Part shown: positions 19,969-28,272 of the stretch, one piece after another | Numbering within the stretch: position 1 is the first letter of the stretch | Layout: each line of letters begins with the position of its first letter | Origin: Paludibacteraceae bacterium | GTDB lineage: Bacteria > Bacteroidota > Bacteroidia > Bacteroidales > Paludibacteraceae | Assembly: GCA_017547145.1 (NCBI GenBank) | Contig: JAFYQJ010000006.1 | Coordinates: forward strand, 105,413-169,412 | DNA: 64,000 nucleotides | Direction: 5' to 3' | Program-made: the position numbers and the translations under genes | Notes under the pieces: model-generated | What the model was told of the DNA's origin: nothing | Database searches by the model: none | The model's input: the letters and a program-made list of their open reading frames with translations, nothing else

Positions 19969-20301
19969 ATGTCACTTATAGTAAATCTTTTAATTTCGGC
20001 TTTGGCGGTGTATTTCACTGCTTGGCTTTTGCCGGGTATTACGGTGAAAAGTTATGGGGCAGCTGTTGGTGTTGCTCTTGTTATTGCTGTTCTAAACGTG
20101 TTGGTAAAACCTCTGTTGGTGCTGTTGACTATTCCTGTTACGGCACTCACGCTCGGTTTGTTTTTGCTTGTTATTGATGCCATTATCGTTCTTTTGGCTG
20201 GGAAACTTTTGAGTGGTTTCCAAGTTGGTGGATTTTGGTGGGCATTGTTGTTTAGTGTAATTGTTTCGGTAGTTACCAATTTGTTATATAATTTGTTTTA
20301 A
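19969..20301 (+). CDS. Small four-helix membrane protein, holin superfamily IV type
   Basis: 110 residues that are almost entirely hydrophobic, with four predicted transmembrane helices (LIVNLLISALAVYFTAWLL, AAVGVALVIAVLNVLVKPLL, LLTIPVTALTLGLFLLVIDA, FWWALLFSVIVSVVTNLL). The pattern matches the PF04020 family named 'mycobacterial four-TMS phage holin', which is widespread in genomes with no phage context; no phage genes are nearby. It lies 5 bases before gltX. The holin name should not be read as a demonstrated lytic role. Confidence 0.75.
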   Translation: MSLIVNLLISALAVYFTAWLLPGITVKSYGAAVGVALVIAVLNVLVKPLLVLLTIPVTALTLGLFLLVIDAIIVLLAGKLLSGFQVGGFWWALLFSVIVSVVTNLLYNLF

Positions 20302-20305
20302 TTAA

Positions 20306-21826
20306 ATGGAAAGAAAAGTTCGTGTTCGTTTTGCACCATCGCCTACGGGAGCATTGCATATAGGTGGGGTGCGTACTTGTTTGTATAACTATCTGTTTGC
20401 AAAACAGCATGGTGGAGAATTGATTTTTCGTATAGAAGATACCGATAGTCAGCGTTTTGTGCCAGGTGCTGAAGAATATATCATTGAGGCTTTGACTTGG
20501 TTAGGAATAAAATTTGACGAAGGTGTTTCGTTTGGAGGAAACTATGGTCCTTATCGCCAAAGTGAACGTAAAGATATTTACAAAAAATATGTACAACAAT
20601 TGCTCGATGCAGGCAAGGCTTACATTGCTTTTGATACACCTGAAGAGTTGGATGAGAAACGCAAACAAATAGCAAACTTTCAATACGATACAACTACGCG
20701 TATGCAAATGACCAATTCGCTTACGCTTTCTGCCGAAGAAGTAGAGCAACGTATTGCTTCGGGTGAGCAATATGTGGTTCGCTTTAAAATAGAGGCTGGT
20801 GAAGATGTTGTTGTAAACGATTTGATTCGTGGTGAAGTTTGTATTAATTCGTCGATTCTCGACGATAAGGTTTTGTATAAATCGGCTGACAACTTGCCTA
20901 CATACCACTTGGCAAATATAGTGGACGACCATTTGATGCAGGTGTCGCACGTTATTCGAGGCGAAGAGTGGTTGCCTTCGGCTCCATTGCATGTATTGCT
21001 TTATCGTGCTTTTGGCTGGGAAGATACAATGCCACAATTTGTACATCTTTCACTTTTGTTGAAACCCGATGGCAACGGAAAATTGAGTAAGCGTGATGGC
21101 GATCGCCTTGGTTTCCCTGTGTTCCCACTCGAATGGCACGACCCAAAAACAGGCGATGTTTCGTCAGGATATCGTGAAAGTGGTTATTTGCCCGAGGCTG
21201 TTATTAATTTTCTTGCGTTGCTTGGATGGAATCCGGGTAACGACCAAGAAGTATTATCTATGGACGAGTTGATAAAGTTGTTTAATATCGAAAAATGTAG
21301 CAAAAGTGGTGCAAAGTTCGATTACGAAAAAGGAAAACACTTCAATCACATCTATTTGCAACAAAAATCGAATGCGGAATTGGCACAAGTTGTTCTTGAT
21401 AAATTAGCCGAACTTGGACTTGAAGCTGATGCTACAAAAGTCGAAATGGCAGTGGCTGCAATGAAAGAGCGTGCTACGTTTACAAAAGACCTTTGGGATT
21501 TGTGTCGTTTCTTCTTTGTTGCACCGAAAGAGTTTAACGAAAAAGACGTGCAAAAGCGTTGGAAAGAAAACACGCCTACATTACTTAATGATTTGCTACA
21601 ATTCCTTGAAACAATTGATTGCTTCGACAATGTAGAGCAAACCGAAGAAACCGTAAAAGCGTGGTGCGAAGAAAAAGGCTACGGACTTGGTAATGTAATG
21701 AATCCATTCCGTTTGACACTTGTGGGAGAAATGAAAGGACCACATATGTTTACCATTACACAAATTCTCGGTAAAGACGAAGTGTTACGCCGTCTGCAAT
21801 ACGCGCTAGATACTATTGTAAAGTAA
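20306..21826 (+). CDS. gltX: Glutamate-tRNA ligase
   Basis: Class I aminoacyl-tRNA synthetase charging tRNA-Glu. The HIGH motif is HIGG at residues 18-21 in [19 protein letters not shown], and the KMSKS equivalent is KLSKR in [19 protein letters not shown]-terminal anticodon-binding helical domain follows; total 506 residues, normal for bacterial GltX. It ends at an intrinsic terminator that closes the aspS-gltX gene run. Confidence 0.97.
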   Translation: MERKVRVRFAPSPTGALHIGGVRTCLYNYLFAKQHGGELIFRIEDTDSQRFVPGAEEYIIEALTWLGIKFDEGVSFGGNYGPYRQSERKDIYKKYVQQLLDAGKAYIAFDTPEELDEKRKQIANFQYDTTTRMQMTNSLTLSAEEVEQRIASGEQYVVRFKIEAGEDVVVNDLIRGEVCINSSILDDKVLYKSADNLPTYHLANIVDDHLMQVSHVIRGEEWLPSAPLHVLLYRAFGWEDTMPQFVHLSLLLKPDGNGKLSKRDGDRLGFPVFPLEWHDPKTGDVSSGYRESGYLPEAVINFLALLGWNPGNDQEVLSMDELIKLFNIEKCSKSGAKFDYEKGKHFNHIYLQQKSNAELAQVVLDKLAELGLEADATKVEMAVAAMKERATFTKDLWDLCRFFFVAPKEFNEKDVQKRWKENTPTLLNDLLQFLETIDCFDNVEQTEETVKAWCEEKGYGLGNVMNPFRLTLVGEMKGPHMFTITQILGKDEVLRRLQYALDTIVK

Positions 21827-21844
21827 AATGTTGATACTTAAACG

Positions 21845-21874
21845 AAAGCCTCGCATTTTGCGAGGCTTTTTTTA
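21845..21874 (+). terminator. Intrinsic terminator after gltX
   Basis: AAAGCCTCGCA and TGCGAGGCTTT form a perfect 11-bp stem with a TTT loop, followed by a T-run. Confidence 0.9.
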
Positions 21875-21907
21875 TTTACTTGCTGGGACGACAGTAAGTA
21901 ACGTTAA

Positions 21908-22261
21908 TTATTTTTCATTTGTAACATCTGCATAATCACGATGTACAGAAATCCAAAGTTCTTGTGCATTACCTACGGTAAATTCTTCTCTGTAATCCCC
22001 ATTATATTTAGAATAATAAGAATCTGTAGAATAATATGTCCAATTAATTCTGATAGTACTGTTTTTCTTAACATAATAATTACCAGGGTACTTCCCTATA
22101 TAACCATCGTTAGTAAAAATACCTGTTATTTCACTATGATCAATTTTAGCTATATGCACTAGCGTATAATCTAAGGGGTCTTTTACTGGTTCTGGTTCAT
22201 AGGTTTCACAGCTTATTAAACCTAAACAAAGTAAACTTAAGATAAAAAAATATTTTTTCAT
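21908..22261 (-). CDS. Small hypothetical lipoprotein
   Basis: 117 residues, not recognised. MKKYFFILSLLCLGLISC is a lipoprotein signal with Cys18, followed by ETYEPEPVKD, an acidic start like that of surface lipoproteins in this phylum. The rest is Tyr-rich and beta-like (NYYVKKNSTIRINWTYYSTD). The longer frame from 22297 is rejected because the signal peptide defines the start at 22261. It stands alone between the gltX terminator and the terminator of the minus-strand RNA at 22311. Confidence 0.6.
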   Translation of the reverse strand: MKKYFFILSLLCLGLISCETYEPEPVKDPLDYTLVHIAKIDHSEITGIFTNDGYIGKYPGNYYVKKNSTIRINWTYYSTDSYYSKYNGDYREEFTVGNAQELWISVHRDYADVTNEK

Positions 22262-22310
22262 GTTAATAAAAATGTTTGTTGCCTTGTAGCTCTCCAACTT
22301 GGCGTTATAA

Positions 22311-22493
22311 AAATAAAAAAGCGTGAGAACTATAGTTTATCACGCTCGAGGCATCGGCAAACGCCCAAATAGAAATAAACAATCTCCCACGCAAGTTTGT
22401 ATCGGAATACAAATCATGCGAGGCGTCCGGATTGTTTCTCTTTCTATTCTATGAAAATTTTGCCGATTTTCGAGCGAAAGAAAAAACTAAACG
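22311..22493 (-). ncRNA. Candidate 6S-like RNA (long interrupted hairpin plus terminator)
   Basis: Between the lipoprotein and SIMPL genes the DNA folds into one long rod: arms 22343-22349/22470-22476, 22353-22361/22459-22467, 22368-22375/22441-22448, 22377-22383/22431-22437, 22390-22393/22417-22420 and 22395-22402/22407-22414 are complementary with only one G-U in the apical arm. On the minus strand the rod is followed by the hairpin 22321-22345 and a T-run (22311-22320), a standard terminator, and preceded by a promoter. The deduced length, about 180 nt, and the rod with internal bulges fit 6S RNA, which sequesters RNA polymerase. Structure is seen; the 6S identity is inference. No coding frame fits. 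Confidence 0.6.
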
Positions 22494-22499
22494 CTTCTA

Positions 22500-22530
22500 C
22501 AAATATGTCTGCCAAAAGCAAATTGCTCAA
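22500..22530 (-). promoter_or_regulatory. Promoter of the 6S-like RNA
   Basis: On the minus strand CTTG, then 20 bases, then CATATTTG (22500-22507), one mismatch each from TTTG-N20-TAnnTTTG. It would start transcription near 22493, just ahead of the rod. Confidence 0.5.
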
Positions 22531-22630
22531 GGCAACACAAAAGTAATAAGTTTTGCTGAAAAAACGGATTTTAAACTTTTGCTTTTTTTGTCAGTCATAA
22601 TGAAGAATGAATTTTTAAACGTAGAGAATT

Positions 22631-23317
22631 ATGAGAAAATTAGTTTTAGTGGTTTTGGTGGCATTTTCCACAGCGGTTTTTGCCGAAAATTATGTTGTAA
22701 TAAACGAGCATTACATCGAGGTAACAGCCGATGCAAAAAAGGAAGTTGTTCCCGACAATATTTATTTGAAAATAGTACTCAAGGAGGGCGATTATAAAAA
22801 TCGTACACTCGCCGAACTAGAAAACGATTTGGCTACGGTGCTGAAAACTTCGGGTGTAAATGTGGAAAAATCGTTGAAATTGAAAGATTTGTCGAGTAAT
22901 TTTACCAAGAAATTTTTAGGAAGAAAAGCTAATGTGGAACAAGAGTATTCGCTTTTGCTCCATGATACAAAAACGCTTATGTTGGTTATAAAAAGCTTGG
23001 ACGGTGCTGGTTTTTCTAATTTTGATATAGAGCGTTTGGAGTATTCCGACATTGAGAAGTGCAAGAGCGAGGTGCGAATCGAAGCTATGAAAAATGCTGC
23101 AAAAAAAGCGTCGGAACTTGCCGAAGCAATAGGGCAGAAGGCAGGTCGTGCCATTTATATTCACGAGAGCGGAACAAGTTATTCTTCTCCGCGAAATGTG
23201 ATGATGTCTTATCGTAGCAAGGCGGTAGACACGATGGAAGAATCGGCAATGCCAGTGTTGGATTTTGAGCCGATAAAAGTTTCGGCTACGGTGCTGGTAA
23301 GGTTTGAGATTAAGTAA
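22631..23317 (+). CDS. SIMPL-domain (DUF541) periplasmic protein
   Basis: Secreted protein of the SIMPL/DUF541 family (BP26/OMP28 type), function unclear. Signal peptide MRKLVLVVLVAFSTAVFAE is followed by the domain with ITADAKKEVVPDN-like start (EVTADAKKEVVPDNIYLKIV), the LENDLATVLKTSGV helix, and the C-terminal IEAMKNAAKKASELAEAIGQK helix and SATVLVRFEIK strand. It is a single-gene unit between the minus-strand RNA and a bidirectional terminator shared with folC. No promoter of the standard form is evident in front of it. Confidence 0.82.
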   Translation: MRKLVLVVLVAFSTAVFAENYVVINEHYIEVTADAKKEVVPDNIYLKIVLKEGDYKNRTLAELENDLATVLKTSGVNVEKSLKLKDLSSNFTKKFLGRKANVEQEYSLLLHDTKTLMLVIKSLDGAGFSNFDIERLEYSDIEKCKSEVRIEAMKNAAKKASELAEAIGQKAGRAIYIHESGTSYSSPRNVMMSYRSKAVDTMEESAMPVLDFEPIKVSATVLVRFEIK

Positions 23318-23320
23318 ACT

Positions 23321-23350
23321 AAAAAGGAAATCGAAAGATTTCCTTTTTTT
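23321..23350. terminator. Bidirectional terminator between SIMPL gene and folC
   Basis: AAAAAGGAAATC and GATTTCCTTTTT pair perfectly around a GAAA tetraloop; A- and T-runs flank both sides of the stem for the two convergent genes. Confidence 0.88.
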
Positions 23351-24569
23351 ATAATACTTCAGCTACAACAAAATTGCTTCCGCCTACAAAAATAAAATCG
23401 TCAGGCGAAGCATCGTTTTTAGCTTGTGTAAGTGCATTTTGAACACTTTCGTAGCATTCTCCTTTTAGGTTGTAAGCACTTGCTTTTTGTTGAAGTTCGT
23501 ATTCGTTTAAAGCTCTTGGAATAGAGGCTTTTGTAAAATAATAAACAGCATGTTTGGGTAAAAGTTGAAGTACGGTATCAATATCTTTATCGTTTACCAT
23601 GCCAATTACAATGCGTAACGTATTGCATATTTGTGCATTGATTTGTTGTGTAAGGTAACTAAATCCACCAACGTTGTGTCCTGTGTCGCAGACGATTAGT
23701 GGATTCTTCCCAATAGTTTGCCAACGCCCTTGTAGGTTTGTTCGTTCTATTACTTGTTCAAAACCGTTTTTAATATCGTTAGGAGAAATTTTAAATCCTT
23801 TTTTGCGTAACTCGTTGAGTGCAACCATTACGGTGCGTTTGTTTTTCTCTTGATAAAAACCTTTTAGTTGACATTCAGGGATTTCTACTTCTGTATCTTG
23901 TGCAAAAAATATTGGTGCTTGTAGTTCAATTGCTTTTTCTTTGAAAATTTTTTTAATGTTTTCACTCTGATATTCTCCGATAATAATAGGAGTATGTTGT
24001 TTGATGATTCCTGCTTTTTGTTGTGCGATTTCTTCGAGGGTATTGCCCAGAATATTAGTGTGATCGTAGCTGATATTTGTGATGATAGATATTTCAGGCG
24101 AAATAATATTCGTACAATCCAAAGTACCGCCAAGTCCAACCTCTATAACTGCAATATCTACGTTTTGCTCCGAAAAATAGAGGAGAGCAAGTGCTGTAGT
24201 AATTTCAAAAAATGAAGGTTCGATTTCTTCGATTGTTGATTGGTGTTGTTCGATAAAATTGATGACTTTTTCTTCCGAAATCATTTTGCCATTGATGCGG
24301 ATTCGTTCTCTGAAATCTTTTAAATGTGGCGATGTGTAGAGACCCACGCGATAACCTGCACATTGCAAAACCGATGCTATAAGGTGCGAACAAGAGCCTT
24401 TGCCATTTGTTCCGCCTATGTGAATAGTTTTGTAATTTTTGTGTGGCGATTGAAATTTCTCGTCTAAAAAATAGGTGTTTTCTAGACCTGTTTTATATGC
24501 TTTTTTTCCTATACTCTGAAACATAGGTGCATGCGAATATAAATATTCAATAGCTTCGTTGTAGTTCAT
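23349..24569 (-). CDS. folC: Folylpolyglutamate synthase / dihydrofolate synthase
   Basis: Mur-ligase family enzyme that adds glutamate to dihydropteroate and to tetrahydrofolate. The P-loop is TIHIGGTNGKGSCSH (residues about 48-62), followed by GLYTSPHLKDFRERIRING and the VGLGGTLDCTNII and YDHTNILGNTLEEIAQQKAGI motifs of the family. 406 residues, full length. It starts 2 bases after the upstream phosphatase gene stop and is the last gene of a four-gene minus-strand operon (Dabb, helicase, phosphatase, folC). Confidence 0.95.
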   Translation of the reverse strand: MNYNEAIEYLYSHAPMFQSIGKKAYKTGLENTYFLDEKFQSPHKNYKTIHIGGTNGKGSCSHLIASVLQCAGYRVGLYTSPHLKDFRERIRINGKMISEEKVINFIEQHQSTIEEIEPSFFEITTALALLYFSEQNVDIAVIEVGLGGTLDCTNIISPEISIITNISYDHTNILGNTLEEIAQQKAGIIKQHTPIIIGEYQSENIKKIFKEKAIELQAPIFFAQDTEVEIPECQLKGFYQEKNKRTVMVALNELRKKGFKISPNDIKNGFEQVIERTNLQGRWQTIGKNPLIVCDTGHNVGGFSYLTQQINAQICNTLRIVIGMVNDKDIDTVLQLLPKHAVYYFTKASIPRALNEYELQQKASAYNLKGECYESVQNALTQAKNDASPDDFIFVGGSNFVVAEVL

Positions 24570-24571
24570 TT

Positions 24572-25231
24572 TTAGTCTTTTAAGAAAGTAATTAAATCAC
24601 TTGCATGGTCTATTATTAAATCAGCTCCAGCATTTTCAAGTTCTTCTTTCGTGCGGAATCCCCATGTGCAACCTACGGCAAACATCCCTGCTTTTTTTGC
24701 GGTTTCTATGTCGATGTTCGTATCGCCAATGTAAAGAATTTTATGGCAATCTATGTTCAGTTGTTTTGCTATATTGACTGCTGCTGTTGGGTTTGGTTTA
24801 CGTGGAATCGTTGGTATGGCACCTTGTACAATGTCGAACGTATTTTCCTTGAAAAGATTTTTAGCTATTTTTTTTGTTAGTTCGTTGGCTTTGTTCGATA
24901 AAATACAGATGGCTAATTGTTTTTGTTTTAAAAAATCTAATAATTCTAAAATGCCATTATAGGGGTGTGTTTTGTCAATACAATGTTCGTTGTAGTAGTG
25001 CAACATTTGTTGATAAAAGATGTCAACATCTTTGGTCATTTGTAGATGTTTTGGGAGAGCTCGTTCTACCAATTTACGAATGCCATTGCCAACAAAACGC
25101 TTGTAGGTTTCAGTATTGTGAGTTGGTAGTTTGTTTGCTTTTAATACAAAATTCATTGCGTCGGCCAAATCGTTAATAGAGTTGACCAGAGTTCCGTCTA
25201 AATCGAATATAATGGCATTGAATTTTTTCAT
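24572..25231 (-). CDS. HAD-family phosphatase, phosphoglycolate phosphatase-like
   Basis: HAD superfamily hydrolase of the Gph/PGMB subfamily. Motif I is IIFDLDGTLVNS with the nucleophilic Asp, motif II ICILSNKAN, motif III Lys in PRKPNPTA, and motif IV LYIGDTNIDIETAKKAG. At 219 residues with a helical cap after motif I it fits phosphoglycolate phosphatase, although related pyrophosphatases and sugar-phosphate phosphatases look alike. Its start abuts the helicase stop codon, so translation may be coupled. Confidence 0.85.
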   Translation of the reverse strand: MKKFNAIIFDLDGTLVNSINDLADAMNFVLKANKLPTHNTETYKRFVGNGIRKLVERALPKHLQMTKDVDIFYQQMLHYYNEHCIDKTHPYNGILELLDFLKQKQLAICILSNKANELTKKIAKNLFKENTFDIVQGAIPTIPRKPNPTAAVNIAKQLNIDCHKILYIGDTNIDIETAKKAGMFAVGCTWGFRTKEELENAGADLIIDHASDLITFLKD

Positions 25232-27121
25232 TTAAAGTAAATTTAAATATTCGTTTGCTTCAGTATCTGCTATTTCTGTATAAATAGATTTTAGCTTTTC
25301 AGATAGTTTAATGTAAAACTTCGAATTGTTTTCTATTTTGCGAAGATTTTTGAAAAACATTTGTTTGTGGTATAATATTTTATCGCTTGAGAAGTCGTTT
25401 TCTATATGTTCCAATACATATTTTCTCCATTCTAGTTCTTTGCAGCATTTTAGAATTTTGCTAACGAATGTTTCGGCAATATCTTCATCGTTAGAAATTA
25501 TTGGGATTTTAACGGTTTCTTCTTCGAAAATTTTAATTTTTGATAGAAAAAAATCTTTATGAAGATTGAGATTTTCTGTAGTACAATTTTGTTGTATTTC
25601 TATCTTGATTCTATTTATATTTATTTCTAATTCAAAGAAAATACTTGAAATAGTTTGTATGAAATTAAGTGTAGATTTGTTGAATGAAGCACTGTTTTTT
25701 GTAAAATCTTTAAATAATTCTTGTATGATTTGTACAGCAAGTTTTACATCGAAAAGTTTTAGCAGTAGTTCTTTTTGATAACGTTTTTTCTCTTCTTCTA
25801 GGCGTAGGGTTAGTGTGTTTTCGTTTTGATTGTTCGAATAATCTAAAATGTGCGGATTGGTAGATAGTGCACGTTGATTGATTGACGACTTTAAAATAAT
25901 GCCATCAAACGATCGACATCTACTCAATGCTACATAAACTTGTCCATTTGCAAAAGCTTGCTCTAAATCAAGAATTGCTTTGTCGAATGTTAGCCCTTGA
26001 CTTTTGTGTACAGTGATAGCCCAAGCTAGCCGTAGAGGGTATTGTTTGTATGTGCCAATAACTTCTTCATTTATCTGTTTGGTTTCTGTGTCGACGTTGT
26101 AATTGATATTTTCCCATATTTCGTATGCAACTTTAATGTCGGTTTCAGAATCTTCACAGCGAACCATTATTTTATCATCGTTGAGTTCTGTAATTGTACC
26201 TATTTTGCCATTAAAGTATCTATGCGGCGATTCTCTGTCGTTGGCGATGAACATAACGCGAGCGCCTTTTTTTAATGTAAGAGTAGGTTCGTTTGGATAA
26301 TTTTTTTCAGGAAAATCACCCGATATTTTTGCTTCAAAATTATATTCGGGGGAGTTTATTTTGCTCATCTCCTCGCTGTTGATACTATTAGCCTTGTAGT
26401 TGTGCGTGGTAAGAATTATATAATCTGAACGTTTAACGTTGGTTAGTTGTCGGTTTATTTTGCTACTAATAAGTATTTTACTGTTTGTCGACAAATTGTT
26501 GTGGCGGATTTCGTTTAAAAGATTTATAAATTTTTTGTCGGTTTGCCTAAAAATATGTTTAAGTTCTAAATAAATAGGAGGATATTGTTCTATAACTTTA
26601 CTATGAAAAAAGAACGGCGATTGATAATATTGTGAAAGAATTTGCCACTCTTCGTCTTTTGCAACAGGAGGCAATTGATATAAATCGCCGATAAAAACGA
26701 CTTGAACGCCACCGAATGGTGTGTTAGGATTTTTTCTGTGATGTCTTAAAACAAAATCGATGCTATCTAATAAATCAGCTCTTACCATGCTTATTTCGTC
26801 AATGATAAGCATTTCTAATTCATTGTAGATGTTTTTCTTGGTTGGATTTGCCCGTTGTTTTTTTATTAAGTTTGCAACACCTTCTGCAGTTGGAATAAAA
26901 GGTGTAAAAGGTAACCCGAAAAACGAGTGAATAGTAACTCCGCCTGCGTTAATTGCAGCAACTCCGGTAGGAGCAACAATTGCGAGGTTTTTCTGACTAC
27001 ATTGTTTTAATTCTTTTAAAAATGTAGTTTTCCCTGTGCCAGCCTTCCCAGTGATAAAAATAGAACAGGAGGTTAAGTTGGCAAAATCGTTTGCAATTTT
27101 GTATTCAAAGTGTTTTTCCAA
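25232..27121 (-). CDS. PIF1/RecD-like superfamily 1 helicase
   Basis: ATP-dependent DNA helicase of the PIF1/RecD2 kind. Walker A is ITGKAGTGKTTFLKEL near residue 27, Walker B LIIDEISMVRADLLD, motif III QLPPVAKDEEW, and the C-terminal UvrD_C_2-type motif WAITVHKSQGLTFDKAILDL with YVALSRCRSFDGIIL. About 190 further residues, predicted helical and Lys/Glu-rich, follow the helicase core and resemble no domain known to me. Such proteins resolve G-quadruplexes or replication barriers in other organisms; the role here is inferred. It is within an operon with folate and phosphatase genes. Confidence 0.85.
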   Translation of the reverse strand: MEKHFEYKIANDFANLTSCSIFITGKAGTGKTTFLKELKQCSQKNLAIVAPTGVAAINAGGVTIHSFFGLPFTPFIPTAEGVANLIKKQRANPTKKNIYNELEMLIIDEISMVRADLLDSIDFVLRHHRKNPNTPFGGVQVVFIGDLYQLPPVAKDEEWQILSQYYQSPFFFHSKVIEQYPPIYLELKHIFRQTDKKFINLLNEIRHNNLSTNSKILISSKINRQLTNVKRSDYIILTTHNYKANSINSEEMSKINSPEYNFEAKISGDFPEKNYPNEPTLTLKKGARVMFIANDRESPHRYFNGKIGTITELNDDKIMVRCEDSETDIKVAYEIWENINYNVDTETKQINEEVIGTYKQYPLRLAWAITVHKSQGLTFDKAILDLEQAFANGQVYVALSRCRSFDGIILKSSINQRALSTNPHILDYSNNQNENTLTLRLEEEKKRYQKELLLKLFDVKLAVQIIQELFKDFTKNSASFNKSTLNFIQTISSIFFELEININRIKIEIQQNCTTENLNLHKDFFLSKIKIFEEETVKIPIISNDEDIAETFVSKILKCCKELEWRKYVLEHIENDFSSDKILYHKQMFFKNLRKIENNSKFYIKLSEKLKSIYTEIADTEANEYLNLL

Positions 27122-27123
27122 GT

Positions 27124-27396
27124 TTAGAAATAATAATCAACGCAAACGCGAGAGATTCTGATGGATTTGCAAAATTCAGAAACTTTTAAATGTGATGGGT
27201 GTTTGGCGTAGGATTTCATGTCGTTTTCGTTGTCGAACGTTGTGGTTAAAACCATATCATATGAAGACTCGGAATTAATATTGTTGATGCCAACTTCTAA
27301 AGAACGCAAAACATCTATTTCGCCAACAAGCGATTCTAGTTTAGATTTTCCATTTGCAAAATCCTTAAATTTCCACATTACAATATGTTTTATCAT
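27124..27396 (-). CDS. Dabb-family (stress-responsive A/B barrel) protein
   Basis: Small ferredoxin-like fold protein of 90 residues. It begins with the family motif MIKHIVMWKFKD and continues with the helix and strand pattern LESLVGEIDVLRSLEVGIN and YDMVLTTTFDNENDMKSYAKHPSH, the last containing the conserved HP of Dabb proteins. Function of bacterial members is uncertain. It is the first gene of the minus-strand operon leading to folC and starts 16 bases downstream of a TATTTTTG box. Confidence 0.8.
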   Translation of the reverse strand: MIKHIVMWKFKDFANGKSKLESLVGEIDVLRSLEVGINNINSESSYDMVLTTTFDNENDMKSYAKHPSHLKVSEFCKSIRISRVCVDYYF

Positions 27397-27411
27397 AGCT
27401 AATATTTTTTA

Positions 27412-27419
27412 CAAAAATA
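27412..27419 (-). promoter_or_regulatory. -7 element for the Dabb-helicase-gph-folC operon
   Basis: TATTTTTG on the minus strand, exact to TAnnTTTG, 16 bases before the Dabb ATG. It forms a divergent pair with the pgeF promoter 54 bases away. Confidence 0.55.
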
Positions 27420-27472
27420 CGAAAAAACGTGTGATGAACAATGAAAGTAAATGCGGTAAACGAATATCTTTT

Positions 27473-27480
27473 TATCTTTG
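27473..27480 (+). promoter_or_regulatory. -7 element for pgeF
   Basis: TATCTTTG followed by CA, exact to TAnnTTTG. It overlaps the in-frame TTG at 27478, which therefore cannot be the translation start; the ATG at 27493 is used. Confidence 0.6.
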
Positions 27481-27492
27481 CAAACAAGTGCT

Positions 27493-28272
27493 ATGAATTA
27501 CCTTTTGTTTGAAAAATATCCTGAAGTTTTTGCGTTTTCTACGGAGAGAAATGGTGGTGTTAGTGTAGGGAATTATACATCATTAAATCTTTGCGACTAT
27601 ACGGGAGATGTGTTGTGTTCGGTAGAAGAGAATCGACAAATTTTTTGTGAGGCAAATGGCATTTCTCAAGATAAATTATTTATGCCTCACCAAACTCATG
27701 GTAGTCGAGTAGAGGTTTTAGATGAAGATTTTTTGAAATTGTCAACTGTTTTGCAAAGGCAAAGACTTGAAGGAATAGATGCGTTGGTAACAAATTTAAG
27801 AGGCGTTTGTGTCGGGGTATCTACTGCTGATTGCGTTCCTATATTGTTGTTTGATTCTGTGCAGAAGGTTGTTGCTGTGGTACATGCAGGGTGGCGTGGT
27901 ACTTTAGCAAAAATCGTGATAAATGCAATTGAAAAAATGTGTGTTTGTTTTGCTTCTTCACCTGCAAATGTGCTTGCTCAAATAGCACCATGTATTTCTT
28001 TTGATAATTATGAGGTTGGAGTGGAGTTAGTTACTCTTTTTCAAAATGAAGGTTTCCCTATAGAGCAACTTTTTTTGTATAGAGGAACGGAAAAATATTG
28101 TTTTGATTTAAAATCGGCTAATAAATTTTTGTTAGAGCAAGCAGGGGTGTTGCCAAGTAATATAGCAGTTTCTGAATTTTGTACATTTCGAGATTACGAA
28201 CGTTTTTTTTCGGCACGAAGATTGGGAATTAAATCCGGAAGAATTTTTTCTTGTATGATGTTAAAACAATGA
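27493..28272 (+). CDS. pgeF: Peptidoglycan editing factor / purine nucleoside phosphorylase (YfiH/LACC1 family)
   Basis: Multicopper-oxidase-like fold enzyme. The family includes E. coli YfiH, which corrects misincorporated amino acids in peptidoglycan precursors, and LACC1-type purine nucleoside enzymes. Zinc-site motifs are MPHQTHGSRVE, STADCVPILLFD and VVHAGWRGTLAKIV. The 259-residue product starts at ATG 27493 (see the promoter entry). Its stop overlaps the pdxB start in an ATGA, which points to coupled translation in a pgeF-pdxB-unknown-ccsA gene run. Confidence 0.88.
   Translation: MNYLLFEKYPEVFAFSTERNGGVSVGNYTSLNLCDYTGDVLCSVEENRQIFCEANGISQDKLFMPHQTHGSRVEVLDEDFLKLSTVLQRQRLEGIDALVTNLRGVCVGVSTADCVPILLFDSVQKVVAVVHAGWRGTLAKIVINAIEKMCVCFASSPANVLAQIAPCISFDNYEVGVELVTLFQNEGFPIEQLFLYRGTEKYCFDLKSANKFLLEQAGVLPSNIAVSEFCTFRDYERFFSARRLGIKSGRIFSCMMLKQ

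Noticed and set aside
19969..20301. Holin-like gene as sign of a prophage
   Set aside because: It is the only such gene, next to aspS/gltX, and this family is common outside phages. No other phage genes are in the window.
27478..27492. TTG start adding five residues to pgeF
   Set aside because: It overlaps the TATCTTTG promoter box; the ATG at 27493 is consistent with the transcript.
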